Origin: AP-15 sp036500965
GTDB lineage: Bacteria > Pseudomonadota > Alphaproteobacteria > ATCC43930 > CGMCC-115725
DNA length: 64,000 bases
Assembly: GCA_036500965.1 (NCBI GenBank)
Contig: DASYBC010000051.1
Coordinates: 70,682 to 134,681, forward strand
Direction: 5' to 3'
Part shown: piece after piece, positions 33,758 to 42,051 of the stretch
Layout of the letters: each line of letters opens with the position of its first letter
How positions within the stretch are numbered: the stretch's first letter is position 1
Program-made: the position numbers and the translations under genes
Notes under the pieces: model-generated
Told to the model about the DNA's origin: nothing
Databases searched by the model: none
Seen by the model: only the letters and a program-made list of their open reading frames with translations

Positions 33758-33937
33758 CAGATGAGATCAGCCGACAGTTCCCAGCCATGCTCTCGGGGTT
33801 GCAAAACAGAATCCCCCGAGAATAATCATGCGGCCGCCGTGGACCTGCACGGCGCCGGCAATCTCGACCGCCGAGATCACGAGGTTGGCCGCTCGAGCCT
33901 CACCTTGCGTGGGGATGCTCTATGGAATACAGCCGAA

Positions 33938-34930
33938 ATGAGGCAAGCGATGCGCAGCATCACATTCGGGGCTTTTTCTCTTGCTGAGCCGCGCGCCCGC
34001 CGCTCTGACGGCGCAGAGCCTCGATTGTTTGCCGAGCACAATCTTCAGCCTTCCGAGGACCCGGCAATCCCCGAACCGGGCCCGCTCTCCGAGACCGCGC
34101 CCGAAGACACCGCAACCGAGGACACCGCTGCCGAGGAGCCGTCGCCGGCAGACTCGCCGGGATTCGCCGCGCCGGGCAGCCGTCTCTCCCCAGCCGCCCC
34201 GCGGTTTTCCGCCGGCGCCCTGTTCCATCTTGCGCTGGTTGGGCTGGTCGCCAGCCTGACCATTGGCGCCTTTTTCGGCGTCGGGTTTTTGCTGCTCGCC
34301 GGGCCGGAGAAAAAGACCGTCGCTGCGGCCCAGCCGAAGCCGTCGCAGCCATCGCCGCCGGTTTTGGTCAAGGCGGGGCTGCCGCAGCACTCGGCCGCAG
34401 CTGCCGCCATTCCGAATCCGACGACGCCGCAGCATCGGGCTGCAAGCCAATCGCCGCCGCTGCCTCCGATCAAGCCGGCGCCGGCGGCCTCACCGCCGGC
34501 CAGCACGAGCCCGGCCCAAGCCGTTTCGGCGCCGCCCGCCCCGATCCCGCCCGCGAGCCCCGCACCGGCCGCGATCGGCCCCATGGACGTAGCGAGCGGC
34601 GCCGCTCGACCCTCCCCGCGGCATGCCGCGCCGGGGCACGCTACGGAGAGGCCCTGGGCTCGCGTTCGACGGATCGCCCACGCCCGGCGGGAGCCGCGAC
34701 ATCCGCATGCCCGATCCCACCGTCTCGCGCGCTCGCCAGTGCTGTCGCCGCCTCGTGTCGCGCAATCCGGGGCACGGCCGCCGGCAGGGCAGACCCAGGC
34801 GTTCGACCAGCTGTTGACTCAGCTGACCGCATCGGGCGCGCCGGCCGGCCACACCGCCCCGGCACCCTCCTTGACACCGCCACCGGCAGGGCAGCCGAAC
34901 CCCTTCGCCCAGGATGGTGGGAGCAGGTAG
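33938..34930 (+). CDS. single-pass membrane protein with long Pro/Ala-rich tail
   Basis: About 330 residues if the ATG at 33938 is used; the frame is open from 33761 and the start is uncertain. Order: acidic Pro/Glu/Ala/Thr-rich cytoplasmic region (about residues 40-90), one strong TM segment (LFHLALVGLVASLTIGAFFGVGFLLLA, about 95-125), then roughly 200 residues of Pro/Ala/Ser/His-rich low-complexity sequence with no fold I recognise. The layout recalls TonB-like or periplasm-spanning proteins but no TonB C-terminal domain is seen. Function unknown. Confidence 0.5.
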   Translation: MRQAMRSITFGAFSLAEPRARRSDGAEPRLFAEHNLQPSEDPAIPEPGPLSETAPEDTATEDTAAEEPSPADSPGFAAPGSRLSPAAPRFSAGALFHLALVGLVASLTIGAFFGVGFLLLAGPEKKTVAAAQPKPSQPSPPVLVKAGLPQHSAAAAAIPNPTTPQHRAASQSPPLPPIKPAPAASPPASTSPAQAVSAPPAPIPPASPAPAAIGPMDVASGAARPSPRHAAPGHATERPWARVRRIAHARREPRHPHARSHRLARSPVLSPPRVAQSGARPPAGQTQAFDQLLTQLTASGAPAGHTAPAPSLTPPPAGQPNPFAQDGGSR

Positions 34931-34963
34931 CGGCGGGCCCGTGCCGCCTCAGTCCGTGCCGCC

Positions 34964-35542
34964 TCAGTAAAGGCTGCCCGCGGCCCGGCTGACGATCAGG
35001 CCCAGCACGAGATCGACGAGCACGACCAAGGTCGCGGCGAGGCCGGTCGTCTGCAACGCCACCCGGGCGATGTACCACTCGTAGACCAGGACGGCGATCG
35101 CCGCGGCCACCTCCAGCGCCTGTGCGATCGGGTCGCCCAAGAGGCCGGACGCCGAATCGAGCCCGACCAGCACGAACAGCAGGCTCTGCGGCAGCTGGGA
35201 CCAATTATAGGGGACCATGAAATCGAAGAAGCGGTGCTCGCGGCCGATCCAGCGCAGGACCGACAACATGATCAGCGGAAATGCGACCCAGGCGATCACA
35301 TAGGCAATCGTCTCGACCAGAACGACGCGCACTCCCCCGGCCGCCTGCCATTGCGCGAGGCTGACCCGCGTCGTCAATAAAAACAGATAAAGCGGGTAGC
35401 TCAGTACTCCGGCGAGAAACGAGCGCCAAAAGCCGTCGAGCGTACGATCGAAATAGGCCAGCCCGCGACGGTCGCCCTTGGCCAGCCGCAAGCAGCCGAC
35501 CAGCGCCGAGCGTACCTCCAGCCGCCATGCCGTTGCCGTCAT
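34964..35542 (-). CDS. multi-pass membrane protein, Yip1-like, unknown function
   Basis: 192 residues with four to five hydrophobic segments (about 44-62, 77-98, 120-135, 140-160, 166-188) and a cytoplasmic N-terminus (EVRSALVGCLRLAKGDRRGLAYFD). The start and hydropathy resemble small Yip1/YIP-domain membrane proteins. It lies directly upstream of dapE on the minus strand's far side (20 bp after the dapE stop), so it may be co-transcribed with dapD-dapE. Function unknown. Confidence 0.7.
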   Translation of the reverse strand: MTATAWRLEVRSALVGCLRLAKGDRRGLAYFDRTLDGFWRSFLAGVLSYPLYLFLLTTRVSLAQWQAAGGVRVVLVETIAYVIAWVAFPLIMLSVLRWIGREHRFFDFMVPYNWSQLPQSLLFVLVGLDSASGLLGDPIAQALEVAAAIAVLVYEWYIARVALQTTGLAATLVVLVDLVLGLIVSRAAGSLY

Positions 35543-35562
35543 CGCGCACCGTTGCCCGTGGA

Positions 35563-36726
35563 TCAGGGGCGCTCGAAGAACAGGCCGAGGAAGCTGCGGT
35601 AGATCTCGGTCAAGGCGGCGAGATCGGCGAGATCGACCCGCTCGTCGCCTTTGTGCATGGTCTGCCCGACCAGGCCGAACTCGGCGACCGGGCAGTAGGC
35701 GTGGATAAAGCGCGCGTCCGAGGTGCCGCCGGTGGTGCTGAGCTCGGGGGTGCGGCCGGTGACCCGACGGATCGCCTCGGCCAGCGCCTGGCTGACCCTG
35801 CCTGGCGCCACCAGAAATGATTCGCCGCTGACTGTAACGTCGAGCGTATAGCGCCCGCCGACCGCGTCGAGCCGCGCGGCGAGCCAGCGCTTCAGGCTCT
35901 CGCCGGTCCAGCGGTTGTTGAAGCGGATGTTGAATACCGCCCGCGCCTCGGCCGGGATCACGTTGGCGGCCGGGTTGCCGATCTCGATCGTCGCGACCTG
36001 CAAGGTCGAGGGCTGGAAATGCGCGGAGCCCTGGTCGATCTCGGCCGTGGTCAGCGCGTGCAGCATCTCGACCAAGCGATGGGCGGCATTGTCGGCGAGA
36101 TGCGGATAGGCGGTGTGGCCCTGCACGCCGTGGACGGTCAGCCGCCCGATCAGGCTGCCGCGCCGGCCGATCTTGATCATGTCGCCGAGCACTGCCGCCG
36201 AGGTCGGCTCGCCGACGATGCAGGCGTCAAGCGTCTCGCCGCGCTCAGCCAGCCATTCGAGCACCTTCCGGGTGCCGTTGACCCCAGCCGCTTCCTCGTC
36301 GCCGGTGATCAACAAGCTGATCGAGCCCTCAAAACCGCTGCCTTGCTCGGCGAGCCAGCGCTCGGCCGCGGCGATAAAGGCGGCGATGGCACCCTTCATG
36401 TCGACGGCGCCGCGCCCCCACAGTGCGCCGTTGCTGAGGCTCGCCGAAAACGGGTCGACCGACCAGGCCTCGCGCATCCCCGGCGGGACCACGTCGGTGT
36501 GCCCGGCAAAGCACAAATTGGGCCGCCCCCGGCCTCGGCGTGCGTAAAGGTTGACGATCGCGTCGCTGCCGTCATCGCCGCCGAACAGCAGGCGGCGGCA
36601 GGTGAAGCCGAGCTCTTCGAGATGGCGGGCGACGATATCGATCGCACCCTCGTCCTTCGGCGTGACGCTTGGCCGGCGGATCAGCTCGGCGGCGAGCACA
36701 GCCGGGTCGATAGCCGCATTCCTCAT
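35563..36726 (-). CDS. dapE: succinyl-diaminopimelate desuccinylase
   Basis: 387-residue M20 di-zinc amidohydrolase of lysine/peptidoglycan synthesis. LCFAGHTDVVPPG (His and Asp ligands, about residues 64-76), ITGDEEAAGVNGT (catalytic Glu-Glu), and GGTSDARFIHAYCPVAEFGLVG near the C-terminus are DapE-specific. The ATG at 36726 gives the standard N-terminus; the frame is open upstream because it runs through a partial repeat. It lies 127 bp downstream of dapD on the same strand. Confidence 0.95.
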   Translation of the reverse strand: MRNAAIDPAVLAAELIRRPSVTPKDEGAIDIVARHLEELGFTCRRLLFGGDDGSDAIVNLYARRGRGRPNLCFAGHTDVVPPGMREAWSVDPFSASLSNGALWGRGAVDMKGAIAAFIAAAERWLAEQGSGFEGSISLLITGDEEAAGVNGTRKVLEWLAERGETLDACIVGEPTSAAVLGDMIKIGRRGSLIGRLTVHGVQGHTAYPHLADNAAHRLVEMLHALTTAEIDQGSAHFQPSTLQVATIEIGNPAANVIPAEARAVFNIRFNNRWTGESLKRWLAARLDAVGGRYTLDVTVSGESFLVAPGRVSQALAEAIRRVTGRTPELSTTGGTSDARFIHAYCPVAEFGLVGQTMHKGDERVDLADLAALTEIYRSFLGLFFERP

Positions 36727-36788
36727 TCGCGTGCGCCGCAATCGCCACCCCCGCGGACGCGGAGGTCGAGGGGCAACCGCACGTCGGT

Positions 36789-36820
36789 GGTTCTGGATGC
36801 CCGCTTTCGCGCGAACGACG
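36789..36820. repeat. partial copy of the GAAAGCGGG palindromic repeat
   Basis: GGTTCTGGATGCCCGCTTTCGCGCGAACGACG resembles the right arm of the repeat at 41893-42000 (GGGTTCCCGCTTTCGCGGGAATGACG). It lies between dapD and dapE; only one arm is clear. Confidence 0.55.
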
Positions 36821-36853
36821 AGGAAGCATTTGCCGCGGGGCAAAAAGTAGGCC

Positions 36854-37711
36854 TCATTCGCGCAGCAATTCGTTGATTGCGGTTTTGGCGCGGGTCTGCG
36901 CGTCGACCGTCTTGACGATCACCGCGCAATAGAGGCTGGGGCCGGGGCTGCCGTCGGGCAAGGTTTTGCCCGGCAGCGAGCCCGGCACAACCACCGAATA
37001 GGCCGGGACCCGGCCCATATGGATGCGCCCGGTGTTGCGATCGACGATCTTGGTCGTGGCGCTGATAAAGGTGCCCATCGCCAACACCGAGCCCTGCTCG
37101 ACGATGACCCCCTCGACGACCTCGCTGCGCGCGCCGATAAAGCAGTCATCCTCGATGATCACCGGCTCGGCCTGCAACGGCTCGAGCACGCCGCCGATGC
37201 CGACCCCGCCCGAAAGGTGGCAATTGGCGCCGATCTGGGCGCAGGAGCCGACCGTCGCCCAGGTATCGACCATCGTCCCCTTGTCGACATAGGCGCCGAC
37301 ATTCACAAAGCTCGGCATCAGGACGACGTTGGGCGCGACATAGGCCGAGCGGCGGACGATCGAGCCCGGCACCGCGCGAAACCCGGCGTCGCGGAAGCGG
37401 TTCGACGACCAGCCGGCGAATTTCGACGGCACCTTGTCCCACCAGCGCGCGGCGCCCCGCTCGGGATCGGTCGGGCCGCCCGGAATCTCGACCATGTCAT
37501 TGAGGCGGAACGACAACAAGACCGCCTTTTTCAGCCACTGATGAACCTGCCAGCCGCCCCCGGTCTTCTCGGCGACGCGCAGCTCCCCGGAATCGAGCCC
37601 GTCGAGCGCAGCCTCGACCGCCTCGCGCGCGGCGCCGCCGGTCGATGGCGAAATCCCGTCGCGCGCCTCCCAGGCGGCATCAACGGCGGCGGCGAGATCG
37701 GCAGCAATCAT
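36854..37711 (-). CDS. dapD: 2,3,4,5-tetrahydropyridine-2,6-dicarboxylate N-succinyltransferase
   Basis: About 285 residues. Uses succinyl-CoA to succinylate tetrahydrodipicolinate in the succinylase branch of lysine synthesis. The left-handed beta-helix hexapeptide repeats are evident (NVVLMPSFVNVGAYVDKGTMVDTWATVGSCAQIGANCHLSGGVGIGGV) along with EDDCFIGARSEVVEGVIVEQG. Both a GTG (37717) and an ATG (37711) are possible; I chose the ATG. dapE follows. lysA, which uses the pathway end product, is elsewhere in the window. Confidence 0.95.
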   Translation of the reverse strand: MIAADLAAAVDAAWEARDGISPSTGGAAREAVEAALDGLDSGELRVAEKTGGGWQVHQWLKKAVLLSFRLNDMVEIPGGPTDPERGAARWWDKVPSKFAGWSSNRFRDAGFRAVPGSIVRRSAYVAPNVVLMPSFVNVGAYVDKGTMVDTWATVGSCAQIGANCHLSGGVGIGGVLEPLQAEPVIIEDDCFIGARSEVVEGVIVEQGSVLAMGTFISATTKIVDRNTGRIHMGRVPAYSVVVPGSLPGKTLPDGSPGPSLYCAVIVKTVDAQTRAKTAINELLRE

Positions 37712-37721
37712 CGCCACGGTC

Positions 37722-38615
37722 TTACAGCTCGCCGGCGACGGCGCGGTGATAGCGGCGCAGGGCTCCGAGGTGGTCGGAGAGGGTGTGGCCAGCGATGCGC
37801 TGGTGATGGCGGCGGTTGAAGGTTGTCGTCAGGCAGATATGCGAGGCGCCGGCGGCCTTCCAGAAGCGGGTGTCGCGCGCCCAGTCGGCTTCGCCGCCGG
37901 TGCCCATCGACACCCAGACCTCGATCCCGATCTTGGCGGGGTCGCGGCCGGCCGCCTCGGTCATGCGACGCAGCCGGTCGAATATTTCGGTCGCGGTCTG
38001 GTCTGGCGGGTAGGCGTTGGGCATCCAGCCGTCGCCCCATTTGGCGATGCGCTCGATAGTGCGGTCATGGTGCCCGCCGAACCACACCGGGACCCGGCCT
38101 GAGGCGGGCCTCGGGTTGATGCCGGCATCCTCGATCGTGTGCCAGCGGCCCTTGAAGCTCACATGCGGCTCGGCCCACAGCTTTTGCATGACCTGCACTT
38201 GCTCCTCGGAGCGGCGGCCGCGATTGTGAAAATTCTCGTTGAGCCCGGTGAACTCGACCTCGTTCCAGCCGACCCCGATGCCGAGCCGGAACCGGCCGCC
38301 CGACAGCACATCGAGGCAGGCCGCCTGCTTGGCGACGAGCACGGTCTGGCGCTGAGGCAGGATCAGCACGCCCGTCGAAAAGCCGAGCCTCTGCGTGCAC
38401 CCGGCGAGGTAGCCGAACAGCACGAACGGGTCGTGGAACAGATCGTCGTTGTCGTTGCGGTCCCAGCCGGGCCGGCTCGCCGCGTTGACGCCGAGCACAT
38501 GGTCAGGCGCCTCGACAAAATCGTAGCCGATCCCTTCTGCGGCCTGCGCGTATTCGCGCACGGTCGCGGGATCGCCGCCGATATCGCCCAACGGCAGCAA
38601 GGTCCCCAGTTCCAT
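37722..38615 (-). CDS. luciferase-like (LLM class) F420- or flavin-dependent oxidoreductase
   Basis: 297-residue TIM-barrel protein. MELGTLLPLGDIGGDPATVREYAQAAE at the N-terminus, the family segment FSTGVLILPQRQTVLVAKQAACLDVLSGGRFRLGIGVGWNEVEF and VPVWFGG are the standard LLM/F420 pattern (TIGR-type probable F420-dependent oxidoreductases). Which cofactor it uses cannot be told from sequence. ATG at 38615. Its stop lies 10 bp before the dapD start, so it may lead the dapD-dapE operon. Confidence 0.85.
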   Translation of the reverse strand: MELGTLLPLGDIGGDPATVREYAQAAEGIGYDFVEAPDHVLGVNAASRPGWDRNDNDDLFHDPFVLFGYLAGCTQRLGFSTGVLILPQRQTVLVAKQAACLDVLSGGRFRLGIGVGWNEVEFTGLNENFHNRGRRSEEQVQVMQKLWAEPHVSFKGRWHTIEDAGINPRPASGRVPVWFGGHHDRTIERIAKWGDGWMPNAYPPDQTATEIFDRLRRMTEAAGRDPAKIGIEVWVSMGTGGEADWARDTRFWKAAGASHICLTTTFNRRHHQRIAGHTLSDHLGALRRYHRAVAGEL

Positions 38616-38652
38616 CCGTCGTCTCCGCGGTGCTTTGATGCGCGGCGCCAAC

Positions 38653-39306
38653 CTACACCGCGGGCGCGCGGCCGACCACCGCCGTCATCGGGTCGCGTTC
38701 ATCCTCGATCCATTCTGCCAGCCGATGAGTCTCGATCCGGTTAAAACCGGCGTGGCGCAGATAATGCTCGACCAGCTTGGCGTGGCCATTGTCGTCGAGG
38801 GCGCGCCAGACCGCCACGGCCTTGGTCCAAAAGCAGCGGTTCGAGAAGCCGACGACCAGCGGCGCGCCGGGCCGCAGCACCCGCGTGACCTCGCGCAGCA
38901 CCGCCACGGGCCGCTGCAGATACTGGATCGAGACGCAGATCATCGCCGCGTCGATGCTCGCCTCGGCGAGCGGCAGATGCGGGTCGCGGTTCAGGTTCTG
39001 CACAAACCAGCGGCTGAGGCGCGGGTTGGCGGCCAATTCCTCGGCATTCATGCCGTGGCCTATCACTTGCGCATAGGCTATCTCGGGCGGCAGATGGCTG
39101 ACCCAGCTCGACATCAGATCGAGCAGCACGCCGCCCGCCGGCAGCACGGTTCGATAGAATCCGGTCAAGGCGGCGATGGCGCCGTCGTCGATATGGCAGA
39201 CCAGCCGCGCCGGCTCGTAGAAGAATTCGTCCTCTTCCGCGTCGAGCTTGGCAAACGCGCCGGGCGGCAGCCCGAGCGCTTCCCGATCGGTATCGATACC
39301 GGCCAT
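38653..39306 (-). CDS. SAM-dependent methyltransferase-like protein
   Basis: 217 residues, class I methyltransferase type (Methyltransf_11-like). GGVLLDLMSSWVSHLP corresponds to motif I (with an unusual LMSS instead of a glycine-rich loop), PLAEASIDAAMICVSIQYLQRP to the post-I/motif IV region, and EVTRVLRPGAPLVVGFSNRCF to motif V/VI. The degenerate SAM loop leaves catalytic activity uncertain. The start at 39306 begins MAGIDTDREALGLPPG. It is divergent from the formyl-THF hydrolase-like gene. Confidence 0.7.
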   Translation of the reverse strand: MAGIDTDREALGLPPGAFAKLDAEEDEFFYEPARLVCHIDDGAIAALTGFYRTVLPAGGVLLDLMSSWVSHLPPEIAYAQVIGHGMNAEELAANPRLSRWFVQNLNRDPHLPLAEASIDAAMICVSIQYLQRPVAVLREVTRVLRPGAPLVVGFSNRCFWTKAVAVWRALDDNGHAKLVEHYLRHAGFNRIETHRLAEWIEDERDPMTAVVGRAPAV

Positions 39307-39494
39307 TGCCGCCTCTGACTTCGCGTTCTGCACCGGCCCAGCATGCCATGCCAAGGTGGGGCGAGCCAGCCGCACCGACGGGCTTGCCTGCGAACCGGCC
39401 GGCGTGAAACTGTGCGGCAGGGAGGATGGCGGGCGCGGCCCGAGCCCCGAGCGGTGCGGCGCGCCATCGAGCGGTCAGGATCGGAGGGAACGAA

Positions 39495-40421
39495 ATGCGC
39501 ATCGTCATCGTCGGCCAGCAGGCCTTTGGCAAGGCCGCGCTCGAAGCCTTTGTCGCGCGCGGCGACGAGATCGCCGGCGTGTTCGCGGCACCGGACAAGC
39601 CGGGCGCCCGGCCCGACCCGCTGGTCGCCGCCGCCGAGGAGCGCGGGCTCACCGTGCACCGCTTTCCCCGCTATTCGAGCGACGAGGCCAAGGCGGCGCT
39701 CGCCGAGCTCAACGCCGATCTCGGGGTCATGGCCTATGTGCTGCTGTTCGCGCCGCCGGAATTCTGCGCGATCCCGAAACATGGGATGATCCAGTTTCAC
39801 CCCTCCCTGCTGCCATTGCATCGCGGGCCGTCCTCGATCCCGTGGGCGATCATCCGCGGGCGCAGCGAGACCGGGCTGTCGATCTTCCGCCCGACCCCGG
39901 GGCTCGACGAAGGGCCGGTGATCCTGCAAAAGCACATCCCGATCGGCCCCGACGACACCGCCGGCTCGCTCTATTTCGACAAGATCTTCCCGATGGGGGT
40001 CGAGGCTCTGGTCGAAGCCGCCGATCTCGTCGTCAAGGGAAGGGCGATCGAGACCACCCAGGACGAGAGCCGCGCCACCTATGAAGGCTGGGTGCGCGAC
40101 GCCGAATCCCGGATCAACTGGGCGAGCCACGTCGATTTCATCTACGATTTGATCCGCGGCTGCAACCCGGCGCCCGGCGCCTGGACCATGCATGGCGAGC
40201 AGAAGCTCTATTTGTTCGACGCGAAAAAGATCACCGCGGCGACCTTTGGCGCGGTGCGCGGCAAGAAGATCGGCGAAATCGTCTCGGTCGGCCCCGAGGG
40301 CCTACGCATCCTGGCCCAGGGCGGCTATGTCGAAGTCTCGCGGGTGCGCCTCGACAGCGGCGCCAAGATCGCCGCGACCGACGCCGGCATCGCCGCCGGC
40401 ACCGTGCTCGACGCAAGCTGA
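39495..40421 (+). CDS. stand-alone 10-formyl-THF hydrolase/formyltransferase-domain protein (ALDH1L N-terminal-like)
   Basis: 308 residues. The formyltransferase domain has the catalytic HPSLLPLHRG segment. The sequence after it (RPTPGLDEGPVILQKHIPI...TAGSLYFDKIFPMG...ATYEGWVRDAESRINW...IRGCNPAPGAWT) resembles the hydrolase domain of 10-formyltetrahydrofolate dehydrogenase (ALDH1L) more than Fmt. The aldehyde dehydrogenase and carrier domains are absent, so it may only release formate or transfer formyl groups. It is distinct from true Fmt at 32073. ATG at 39495 after CGGAGGG. Confidence 0.8.
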   Translation: MRIVIVGQQAFGKAALEAFVARGDEIAGVFAAPDKPGARPDPLVAAAEERGLTVHRFPRYSSDEAKAALAELNADLGVMAYVLLFAPPEFCAIPKHGMIQFHPSLLPLHRGPSSIPWAIIRGRSETGLSIFRPTPGLDEGPVILQKHIPIGPDDTAGSLYFDKIFPMGVEALVEAADLVVKGRAIETTQDESRATYEGWVRDAESRINWASHVDFIYDLIRGCNPAPGAWTMHGEQKLYLFDAKKITAATFGAVRGKKIGEIVSVGPEGLRILAQGGYVEVSRVRLDSGAKIAATDAGIAAGTVLDAS

Positions 40422-40440
40422 GGATCGTTCATCCGCACCG

Positions 40441-40526
40441 CCCTCACCCGCCTCGCGATGCTCGGCACCCTCTCCCGCACTGCGGGAGAGGGGGGACCCG
40501 GCGCGCCAGTGACGGGTGGGTGAGGG
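40441..40526. repeat. 86-bp palindromic intergenic repeat, copy 2
   Basis: Same element as at 1332-1416: CCCTCACCC (40441-40449) to GGGTGAGGG (40518-40526), with the inner stem CCCTCTCCCGCA/TGCGGGAGAGGG. It abuts the stop codon (40527-40529) of the minus-strand FAD oxidoreductase gene and lies between two convergent genes, so it may also terminate both. Confidence 0.85.
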
Positions 40527-41858
40527 TCAGCTCGCCAGCGGGTCGGGGCGCGGGTTCGAGCCGTCGGTGAAGCGGGTGAGGCGGAAGGCGGACGGGTCGA
40601 CCAGGGTCGGGTCGCCCGCCACGATGTCGGCGGCGAGCCGCCCGGCGCCGGGGCCGATGCCGAAGCCGTGGCCCGAAAAGCCGGTGGCGACGACCAGGCC
40701 GGGCAGGTTCGCGACCGACGAGATCACCGGGATCGCATCGGGCATCACGTCGATCATGCCGCCCCAGCTCTCCGCCACGGACATGCCGCGGAACACCGGA
40801 AATGCCTCGGCAGCGGCGGTCCTGGCGCGGTCGAGCACGTATTGGTCGGGTTCGGGGTCGAGCGTGCGCATCGCCTCGAACGGGCTCGCCTCGTCAAAGG
40901 CCCAGCGCCGCTTCGTGCGCCATTCCTCGACCCAGCGCCGACCGACCCGGAAGCGCAATTTCTTCCAGTGCAGCCGGGCCGCCGGCAGGTATTCGCCCAG
41001 CAGCCGGAAATTGTCGGGGACGAGGTCGATCGTGCGCACGCCCAACGTCGCCACGGTGTAGCCGCCGTCCATCCGCTTGCGAAACCCGAAGAGGCCGCCC
41101 GAGGCCGAGATTTCCGGGCCGCCCTCGATCGGCTCGGTGCGCATGACCGAGGCCAGCACTTTGAGCTGCGGCAATTCGATACCGAGGTTGCCGCAAAAGA
41201 GGCGCGACCAGGCGCCGCCGGCGAGCACGACCGAGGAGCAGGCGATCCGCCCCCGCTCAGTGACCGCGGCCGAGACCCGGCCGCCCGCGGTGTCGATGCC
41301 GCGCACCGCGCATCGGGTCAGGATCGCGGCACCCCGCCGCCGCGCCATCTCGGCGATTGCCGGGGCGGCAAGCTGCGGCTCGGCCTTGCCGTCGCTTTCG
41401 GTGTAGAGCGCGCCGGCCCAACCGCCGGTCAGGCCCGGCATCAGTTCGCCCGCCTCGGCACGGGTCAGCAGCCTTGTGTCGAGCTGGTATTGGCGGGCGT
41501 GATCGAGCCAGGTTCCAAGCTCGCTCAGCTCGGCCGGATTCTCGGCCAGATACATGATGCCGCAGCGGCGATAGCCGGTTTCGGCCTCGACCCGCTCATT
41601 CATCCCTTCCCACAGCCGCAGGCTCTCGATGATCAGCGGGATCTCGCGCGGGTCGCGCCCCATCTTGCGGCACCAGCCCCAATTGCGGCTCGACTGCTCG
41701 CCGGCGATGTGCCCCTTTTCGCACAGCGCGACCGAGATGCCCTTTTCCGCCAGGAACAGCGCGGTGCTGGTGCCGATAATGCCGCCGCCGACGATCACCA
41801 CATCGGCGCGCTCCGGCAGCTTCTCGTCGGAGGGAACGGGGTCGACGCGCGGCGCCAT
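40527..41858 (-). CDS. FAD-dependent oxidoreductase of the DAO (D-amino-acid/glycine oxidase-like) family
   Basis: 443-residue flavoenzyme. The dinucleotide-binding motif VVIVGGGIIGTSTALFLAEKGISVALCEK is at about residues 20-48, followed by EQSSRNWGW. The C-terminal FAD segment GLVVATGFSGHGFGIGPGAGRLAADI is typical of the sarcosine/glycine oxidase-like family. Substrate unknown; likely an amino acid or N-methyl amine. Convergent with the formyl-THF hydrolase-like gene at 39495; if it is a sarcosine-like oxidase, that C1-related neighbour would fit, but this is speculation. Confidence 0.85.
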   Translation of the reverse strand: MAPRVDPVPSDEKLPERADVVIVGGGIIGTSTALFLAEKGISVALCEKGHIAGEQSSRNWGWCRKMGRDPREIPLIIESLRLWEGMNERVEAETGYRRCGIMYLAENPAELSELGTWLDHARQYQLDTRLLTRAEAGELMPGLTGGWAGALYTESDGKAEPQLAAPAIAEMARRRGAAILTRCAVRGIDTAGGRVSAAVTERGRIACSSVVLAGGAWSRLFCGNLGIELPQLKVLASVMRTEPIEGGPEISASGGLFGFRKRMDGGYTVATLGVRTIDLVPDNFRLLGEYLPAARLHWKKLRFRVGRRWVEEWRTKRRWAFDEASPFEAMRTLDPEPDQYVLDRARTAAAEAFPVFRGMSVAESWGGMIDVMPDAIPVISSVANLPGLVVATGFSGHGFGIGPGAGRLAADIVAGDPTLVDPSAFRLTRFTDGSNPRPDPLAS

Positions 41859-41892
41859 GCTGTTAGCGGTCCTTCAGATCCGAATGCGCATT

Positions 41893-42000
41893 TCCGTCAC
41901 CCCCGCGAAAGCGGGGGCCCAGAGCCGGCCCCTGGCGTGAACAGGGGGTAAGCGACGGAAACCTGCCGCCCTGGGTTCCCGCTTTCGCGGGAATGACGGA
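41893..42000. repeat. palindromic repeat TCCGTCACCCCCGC...GAAAGCGG / CCGCTTTCGCGGGAATGACGGA
   Basis: Left arm TCCGTCACCCCCGCGAAAGC starts at 41893; right arm GCTTTCGCGGGAATGACGGA ends at 42000. The arms are complementary except for a few mismatches, and a central region carries GGCCCAG/CTGGG as a second pairing. Known as a frequent intergenic repeat in alphaproteobacterial genomes (from memory). It lies between the FAD oxidoreductase start and the beta-lactamase-fold gene stop. A partial copy is at 36789-36820. Confidence 0.8.
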
Positions 42001-42051
42001 TGATCGGGAGCAGCGCACTGACGTTTTTACGAGAAACACCAAAACCGGCCG

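Noticed and set aside
39495..40421. A second methionyl-tRNA formyltransferase
   Set aside because: C-terminal part matches ALDH1L hydrolase-domain sequence, not the Fmt OB-fold, and true Fmt is elsewhere.
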